Assembly (NCBI RefSeq): GCF_907164915.1
Contig: NC_061868.1
Location: forward strand, 49,909,689-49,973,688
Source: Impatiens glandulifera
Lineage: Eukaryota; Streptophyta; Magnoliopsida; Ericales; Balsaminaceae
DNA length: 64,000 nt
Direction of reading: 5' to 3'
The position numbers and the translations under genes are program-made. Positions 57,597-64,000 of this stretch are shown in pieces. Within the stretch, counting starts at the first letter, position 1. Every line of letters begins with the position of its first letter. The notes below the pieces were generated by a model. That model had not been told where the DNA came from. It did not search any database and saw nothing but the letters and a program-made list of their open reading frames with translations.

Positions 57597-58310
57597 ATGG
57601 CCTCAAGCAGCAACACTTTTTCTCTTCGTAAAGTTTATGAAAATGAGATTCATGAATATTATCTTCTAAGAATTAAGCACGCAGCTTCTCTCTCTCATCA
57701 CATGGCCTCAAACAACCCCTCTCTAAATCAATTAGAAGAACTATTTCACCGCATTCCTGCAGTGGCCAGTGCCTACGCTGCGGCAGCTTCAGCTGCCCAC
57801 ACCGCTGATGCTGCTCACACCATGGTTGGCAACTCCGTTGCCGCTGCTGCCCACGCCACATCCGCTGCTGCCCACGCTAAAGCCTCTGCTGCCCACGCCA
57901 AAGTCTCTGTTACCCGCGACAAAGCCTCTGCTGCCCAAGCTGCCGACGACGCCGACGCTGCCCAAGCTGCCGCCGATGCTGCTGCAGCCCACGTCGTTGA
58001 TGGCAATTCCCACGCCACCTCCGCTACTTCCCACGCTAAAGCCTCAGCTTTTCACGCCGCCGCAGCTGCTGCCCACGACAAAGCTTCCGCTGCCCAAGCT
58101 GTCGCCGCCACCGCCGCCACTGCCGCTGTTGCTGCCCATATCGCTGCTGGCTACTCCGTCGTGGCTGCTTCCTTCGCCAAGGCCTCTTCTAGCCACGCCA
58201 AAGCCTCTGCTGACTACGCCAAAGCCTCTGCTGACCACGCCAAAGCCTCCGTTTCCCACGCAAAAAGCCTCTGCTGCCTAATTTATGAGAATGAGAGATG
58301 TAATGTTTGA
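57597..58310 (+). CDS. Alanine-rich heptad-repeat protein (237 aa), function unknown
   Basis: The frame is intronless, GC-rich and set in very AT-rich DNA. Residues 1-58 are non-repetitive (MASSSNTFSLRKVYENEIHE ... LNQLEELFHRIP). Residues about 60-222 are dominated by Ala in a 7-residue rhythm of the type A-H-A-K-A-S-A, encoded by a 21-bp DNA repeat (GCCCACGCCAAAGCCTCTGCT with variants). Ala/Lys/His/Ser/Asp content predicts a long amphipathic helix or coiled coil, reminiscent of LEA-like or Ala-rich antifreeze-like proteins. That is analogy, not homology. No signal peptide or membrane segment. The last residues (SLCCLIYENERCNV) follow an apparent +1 insertion in an A-run at 58262-58266; without it the protein would end ...AKASAA at TAA 58279-58281. 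A pyrimidine tract ending TATAG just upstream could be a leader-intron acceptor. Other frames in this region are open only because the 21-bp repeat lacks stops. Confidence 0.6.
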   Translation: MASSSNTFSLRKVYENEIHEYYLLRIKHAASLSHHMASNNPSLNQLEELFHRIPAVASAYAAAASAAHTADAAHTMVGNSVAAAAHATSAAAHAKASAAHAKVSVTRDKASAAQAADDADAAQAAADAAAAHVVDGNSHATSATSHAKASAFHAAAAAAHDKASAAQAVAATAATAAVAAHIAAGYSVVAASFAKASSSHAKASADYAKASADHAKASVSHAKSLCCLIYENERCNV

Positions 58311-58580
58311 AGGAGAATTTAGAGAAAAAAGTTGGAGTGGATGTCAAAGTTGGATTTAGGTATCATTTTAGGGGAAGAATGATAATTTTATTTATAAAGT
58401 TGGAATGAATTGTTAAATTTATTTATAAAGTTGTAAAATTTTATTTTTGTATATAAAGTTATTTAAAAGTGTCAAAAATATTTAAGACCAAAAACCCATC
58501 TAATGGGTTAGATTTATATCCACTTGACATCCCTTATAATCCACCTATTATATACATATTTTTTTGAGTAATAATACATA
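58311..58580. other. 3' flank of the alanine-rich gene
   Basis: AT-rich sequence with no recognisable feature. It ends at the left terminus of the next inverted-repeat element. Confidence 0.4.
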
Positions 58581-59274
58581 TCTCTACTGGGAAGCAGCGA
58601 AGCCACTAGGAGAGCGATGGTCTACGTGGCCACTAGGGAGCGATGATCTACGTGGCCGACAGATATAATTAATAAATAAATAAAAGAAAAATGATACATA
58701 TCTATACTGGGCCAGCGACTGGCCTAGCGATCGTCTACGTGGTGGCGGACATGGTGAAATTAAAAAAAAATTATTTCATCTCTCTTTTTCTCTAACAGAT
58801 TAATTAATTTATCTCTCTCATCTCTAACTAATTAATTTATTTAAATACTAAATTCTAAACCCCAAATTCTAAACTCTAAACCCTAAATTTTAAACTGTTT
58901 AGGGTTTAGAGTTTATGTTTTATTTAAACACATTATTAAAATATTTAATGTGAGAGTTTGTAAATTGTTGAGTTATTTTATCCGTTAAATGAGAGATAAT
59001 AAATATCAAAGAAATGAGTAAAATAATAATGGTGAGAATAAGGATAAATGAGTTAAATTAATTTGTAGAGATAGAGAGAGAAATTATTTAATAGGAGGAG
59101 AAATAAATTAATTAATAAGAAGAGAGAAAAATTAATTAATAAGAGGAGAGGGAATATTCTACCTGTGATGAAGCGTGTCTTAATTATTATTATTATATTT
59201 TTATTTATTTATTAATTCTACATGTCGAGACCACGTAGAGCATCGTTCCTCCAGTCGCTGCCTCCCAGTAGAGA
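58581..59274. mobile_element. 0.7-kb inverted-repeat element with telomere-like hairpin centre
   Basis: The left end TCTCTACTGGGAAGCAGCGA and right end TCGCTGCCTCCCAGTAGAGA are inverted, flanked on both sides by TA (58579-58580 and 59275-59276), compatible with a TA target duplication. Inside the left arm a TCTACGTGG-containing block is repeated, and a second terminus-like block (ATATCTATACTGGGCCAGCG) starts near 58700, suggesting nesting or rearrangement. The centre has a perfect 17-bp hairpin of telomere-like sequence, AAACTCTAAACCCTAAA (58871-58887) and its complement (58898-58914). No ORF. Confidence 0.65.
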
Positions 59275-59278
59275 TATA

Positions 59279-59534
59279 AATTTGTATGTATCGGAAGCAT
59301 CGACTTCGTCTGGGCTAACGAGAGAGTCAGTGTTAACCCAATTTTACGTCAATCGGATTAATATGGCTAGCCTTATAGATGTTGAAAGACTTATTGTTGA
59401 GATGACCAATTCATGGGGTTTTGATATGGTCGGGATTGTGGTTGAGTAGGATGAGGCTTGTTTAAATGAGTCAATAGACTCTAGTGAGGCTGAGATAGAG
59501 TATCCGTCTCCACACCCCTCGAGCTGTGATGTTT
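59279..59534 (+). pseudogene. Unrecognised coding-like fragment with one internal stop
   Basis: Directly right of the inverted-repeat element a frame reads VSEASTSSGLTRESVLTQFY, VNRINMASLIDVERLIVEMT and NSWGFDMVGIVVE, then TAG (59447-59449), continuing DEACLNESIDSSEAEIEYPS to TAG at 59537. Composition is coding-like and unlike the surroundings, but I cannot name the family. It may be a gene or transposon fragment left after insertion of the element. An A/G-rich run follows at 59545-59567. Confidence 0.3.
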
Positions 59535-59646
59535 CTTAGTATAGAAAAAAAAAAGAAAAAAAAGGGAGAATAGGCAAATTGTGGTATATCAAAATCTGAG
59601 TTTGCTAACTCATCATCCTATTTCAGATTTTTTGTCCAAGAAAGAA

Positions 59647-62600
59647 TTAAATAAATTATGCAATTGCATACACCCTCCAATCTAAGTATCCAATTTTTTA
59701 AAAATTTTAAAAACTATAATTTTATTAGTTATTTATTTATTTAATTAATAAATAAATAAATATATATTATAAATCAATTAATATATATTTTTATATGTTA
59801 TGATTTTTTTATATAGTAAATATTTTAATTATATATATTTTAATTTTTTTAAAATTATAATAAGTTTTTATTTTTATTTTCTGAGCCACAAATTTCTTTT
59901 TTGAATGGCCCATAATTCTTGGACCGGTCATAGATGGAACCCAATAAAAAAAGTTCTAATCTGGCCATTATTCTTTTATTTTCACAGTATAAATTATATC
60001 CCGAATTTGGAGTGGTATTTTAAAATGATATTGTTGAACTTTCCAAACTAATTAATTTATTTATTAATCTAGTTTACAATTCAAATTTAGCATTTTTTTT
60101 TTATTTCCATTTAAATACATTATTATATATATATATAAATTATTATTATTATTTATATTAAAATATTTAAATTATTATTTTTATAAATTTATTTATTTAC
60201 ATTTTAATATATATATATATTTAAATTATCTTTATATAAATTTAATTATTTATATTTTAATATACATATATTTATAAATTTTTATTATTTTATACAATTA
60301 TTTTTAAAATATTAATACAATATTATATAAATGAGAATATTTAAACCAAAGGACAAAAACATTACAAAAACACAAGTTATCAAAGTGTTACCAAACAAAT
60401 ACAACGAGATTAACAATTTGAGAAACAATTAATAATAATAAAATAAGTAAACAAATGTTCACCAACAAATAATCCTCACCTAAAATATAACGTTAACAAT
60501 TTCAGAGATGCTAAACAAAATTAAAGATTTTACAGACTATTTTCACTAATTTGTTTGAAAAGACCTCATTTTTTGTTATAACAATAACGTTGTGGAGTAA
60601 ATAAAATATATATTATATTGTATAAATATTTATATATTAAAATATAAATAATTAAATTTATATAAAATAATTTAAAATATATATCATAATATAAATAATC
60701 AAATTTATAAAATTAATAATTTAAATATATATCAAAATACAAAAATAAATTTATAAAATAATAATTTAAATATATATATTTAATAATGAGTTTATATTGA
60801 TAAGTTGAACTCAAATATTAAAAACACTCCAATTCAAATGTTGAACCCTTAAAACCCTAGTGATTGTTTATCAACTAATAGTTGGTTGTTTCAGTCCAAA
60901 CAATTACTACTCAGGAAGAATGTGATTGCTTGATTTTGGAAAAACAAATCTATAACCGTTTATAAAAATTAACCTTACTAGTTTTACATAATTATTACAA
61001 ATATTGTTTCTGAACTCTCAATTTTCATGCTAAAAAAAATATTCATCTTGAAAAATTTAGATCAAATAAAATTTTATTTTTACTTATTGAAGACTCATTT
61101 ATTTTGTTGTTAGGGTAAGAATTATTTTTGTAAAATCTTACGAAACATGTATTTTATTTTTTTAATTAAAATAATTTTATTTATTAATCAATATAAGAAT
61201 ATGGTTTACAAAAATAATCTATATTGGGCCCGTTAAATAGAGTTTGGCGGTGGGCATGCATATGCCTTAGTTAGGCCCATACTTCAATTTAATGTGTATA
61301 GTCCAAACTCCAACCACGCATACAGAAGAACAAGATACTTTATATATTTGAAAAAATGGAATTAAATTAAATTAATGTATAGTTATAAGCTGAAATTTTA
61401 TTTAATAAAATCACAGCTTTTCTTGATTGTGTCATCTATTGAATGATTTTTACCTTTCCAAAAATATAAATTATTCTAAAAAATTAAAACTACAAACAAA
61501 CAACAAACAACTCTTTTATATTTTAAATTCTAAATCAAAATTAGCAATGAAAACATTAATTTATAGTGTAAAAAAAAAAAAAGAGTAAAAGAAAGCAATA
61601 TGGTGGAATAAAAATTAAAAACTATAAACTAACTAGCTGTGACAAAAGAGTACTTATATTATATAATACATGGTTTTTTTTTGAATGACCAACATTAATA
61701 AGATAATTAATGCAGCAGCTATCTATGAAAAATGCAAACAAAAAATGCTAGCCAAGAATAATTAGTTACTTCGATCCTCTGCCATCAATATTGTACACTA
61801 CTGTTTAAAGAAGTTTAAAGAAGTCTGAACTAATATTAGCTTTTTTTTTAGAAAAAAGTAAACAATCATGACAATTCATAAAGTTTTCTTCATCTTTTAG
61901 CATTTCTTATCATACAATTTTGTCTACCCTAACTAGTGTTTCTTTGTAAGTTTTGGTTACTCACAGCTGGCCTAACTAGCTAAAAGTATATTTTTGAAAA
62001 ACCTACTTAATCACAATATTTATAACACAATCTCATCTCATCAATTCTTATTTATAAAAGCATGACAATTTTATTTTTAACTGTGAGTACTCAAAGTTCA
62101 ATTGTAGAGAGTAAGAACTAATGAGCAGGGAAGGATTATGGTGATCCTTATAAACACATTGACATGGACTTAATAAAATAAACAAAAGTTACAAATAAAA
62201 CAAGTGAAAAACAAAAATTTTGTCATTTTTTTTAAATTAGAAAAATAAATAATAAATTAAATTGAATAAATTAAATTGAAAAAAAACGAGGAATCATATC
62301 ACTTCTATACCTTTTTTTTAGGATGAGTTGAATCTTACATAAACCTAACATATATAGAGCCATCCATGCTCATGAGTTCTAGTCTTTACAAAATCGTGAT
62401 AAAAAGAGGGAAAAAAATCACTTAAACGTTGTACAACTAACTCGCTTAGACGTATGTACCAATAAAAGGTCATTTAAACATACGTACTATCCAAAATTGG
62501 CTTATTTAACCTCTTTTAGTAAACCATAATTAATTTTTATTTTATATATTTATTAATTAAATATTAATATATTTTTTCTCTCCTTCTTTTTCATTAATTA

Positions 62601-64000
62601 AACCACTTCAATTTATTTCATTCTTAAATTTTTATTATTTTTATATTAGTTTCTTTTTTTTATTTAATCTTTTTTTTCTATTAGTTTTTTATTTCCAGAA
62701 TTTTTAAACAAAATTTAGCAACTTATTTATGAATTTTATATTTTACTTGAAAGAGTTTTTTCTTATTTAATTTAATATAACAAAAATAAAATTAATAATT
62801 TTTTATTTAATTTTTAATTCATGACTTATAATAGTAGTATGAAATATTTTTTTTGTCTAATATTTAATTATTACACATTTTTTTGTTGGATGAATGAGTT
62901 GCTATTATTATCCAATTATTATTGATTATTAATTAATTTATTTTTGTGTTGAAAGATTTTTATTGTTGAAAGGATAAATCATTGTTATATCCAATCCAAC
63001 CATTGGACCAAACAATTTTAAAATAACTAATAATTAATTTTAATATAAATAAAAAACATAAAAAATAAAAATAAAATTTAAAGTTAAAATAATTAATGAT
63101 GAATGCTCTTATATATAAAATAAAATTAAAATAATCAATAATAAATACTCATAAAGAAATAATAAAAAAATTATGAAAAAGATAAAAATAAATAGTTCAT
63201 TTATTAATAAAAAAGAAGGAGAGAGAAAATATATTATTATTTAATTAATAAATATATAAATTAAAAAATAAAAATTAATCATGGTTTATTAAAAGAGGCT
63301 AAATGAGTAAATTTTTGATAGTACTTATGTTTAAATGACCTTTTATTAATACATACGTTTAATGAGTTACTTATACAAGTACATATTTAGTACATATGTC
63401 TAAATGAACTTTTTTTCTTAAAGAGTATATATACAAATGATTTTATCTACTATCTATAATTTTATCTACTATCTATGATAGTAGATGCAACGAACCACAA
63501 ACAATTACAAAATCTGCATTTTTATACTACTTTATTATAAATTTCTACGTTTATCATGATAGAGGGATGGTTTAGCCAACTAAAGACTTAATCGATAAAT
63601 TTCTTGGATTAATTTAAGTTGATGTACATGTAATATACCTACAAAAAAAACTTTTTGAGGCTGAAATGATAAATCTTTTATTAGAATAATGTTTGCTTTA
63701 TTTTATTTATTTATTTATTTATTTAAGTTATTAATTAAGCATTTCTATACTCGTCTTTCTTTTGACGAGCAATGTATTTCTTCAATAAACAAAAAAAAGT
63801 TAAAGAATGGAGGCCACTTTAATTTGTTGAGCACTCAGCCTAAAAGCAAAAGGTTGAAAGGGTACATTATGGATGTACAATAATGTCCAATAAACTAGGT
63901 TTTTCTAAGAAACACCCACTTTTAATTCTTTCATGGGGGAATATTTTCAACACTCTCAATTCAAACTATATGCTTTATTTATTTAATAGAAGAAGTATAT
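59647..64000. repeat. 3.3-kb segmental duplication, copy 2 (runs off the window)
   Basis: Direct copy of 23241-26514, with small indels and a ~1-kb insertion (62409-63419). A small extra TCTACTATCTAT repeat occurs near 63445-63485. The similarity is still unbroken at base 64000, so the right boundary is outside the window. No gene is supported; the frame at 63689-63883 crosses AT-rich sequence. Confidence 0.8.
62409..63419. mobile_element. 1-kb inverted-repeat insertion with paralogous empty site
   Basis: Interrupts the duplicated segment between AAAGAG (62403-62408) and a second AAAGAG (63420-63425). Copy 1 has one uninterrupted AAAAAGAGTATATA near 25970. The ends are inverted over roughly 190 bp: blocks ACGTATGTA, AATAAAAGGTCATTTAAACAT and ACCTCTTTTAGTAAACCAT recur reversed as ATACATACGT, ATGTTTAAATGACCTTTTATT and TTAATAAACCATGATT-type words. 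The interior is AT-rich with no ORF. It fits a non-autonomous TIR element (MITE-like). The exact target duplication length (6 bp or slightly more) is uncertain. Confidence 0.8.

Noticed and set aside
57769..58281. 170-codon Pro/Leu-rich frame and several minus-strand frames in the alanine-rich region
   Set aside because: The 21-bp repeat lacks stops in several frames. The 57597 frame has the non-repetitive head and proper start, so the others are shadows.

Overview
The window is nuclear DNA of a flowering plant. It is very AT-rich, has GT-AG introns, and carries plant families: a pectin acetylesterase, an R2R3-MYB, an F-box/FBA protein, a PsaO fragment, and Copia, LINE and Mutator-like transposon remains. 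The pseudogenes at 26.8-30.0 kb resemble, from memory, a transposon-linked protein family common in Gesneriaceae (Dorcoceras). That weakly suggests Lamiales and is inference only.

Layout. 0.4-8.6 kb is the gene-rich end. It holds a small basic protein gene (512-916, +), a 12-exon pectin acetylesterase (2385-4844, +), a weak candidate for a small spliced transcript (5426-6742, +) and a two-exon MYB61/MYB86-type gene (8422-7166, -). 8.6-26.5 kb has no confident host gene. It contains old degenerate repeats, a 2.2-kb long-TIR element (18639-20821) that has captured part of PsaO and also holds a decayed tRNA-Lys, and one copy of a 3.3-kb duplicated segment (23241-26514).

26.8-43.2 kb is a dense repeat district. 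A 744-codon frame on the minus strand is broken by six stop codons and no frameshift, and a second decayed member of the same family lies upstream of it. Next come six tandem ~1.5-kb units (30035-39021), each with a TATA box, a small intron and a short minus-strand ORF. A Copia-type LTR retroelement (39324-42564) follows. It lies in the exon of one copy of a ~375-bp direct repeat, has lost its reverse transcriptase and has a truncated 3' LTR. 43.6-50.1 kb holds GC-rich transposon ends, a decayed LINE and two adjacent long inverted-repeat elements.

50-64 kb has an intact F-box gene (54412-53399, -), a ~220-bp tandem repeat just upstream of an alanine-rich heptad-repeat protein gene (57597-58310, +), a 0.7-kb inverted-repeat element with a telomere-like hairpin, and the second copy of the 3.3-kb segment (59647-64000). 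This copy carries a 1-kb inverted-repeat insertion that is absent from the first.

The confident host genes are unrelated single genes (cell wall, transcription, ubiquitin ligase adaptor), with no sign of a joint pathway. The least ordinary material is the six-unit array, the PsaO-capturing element and the alanine-rich gene. Splice sites and pseudogene readings were done by hand; identities and similarities are by eye.
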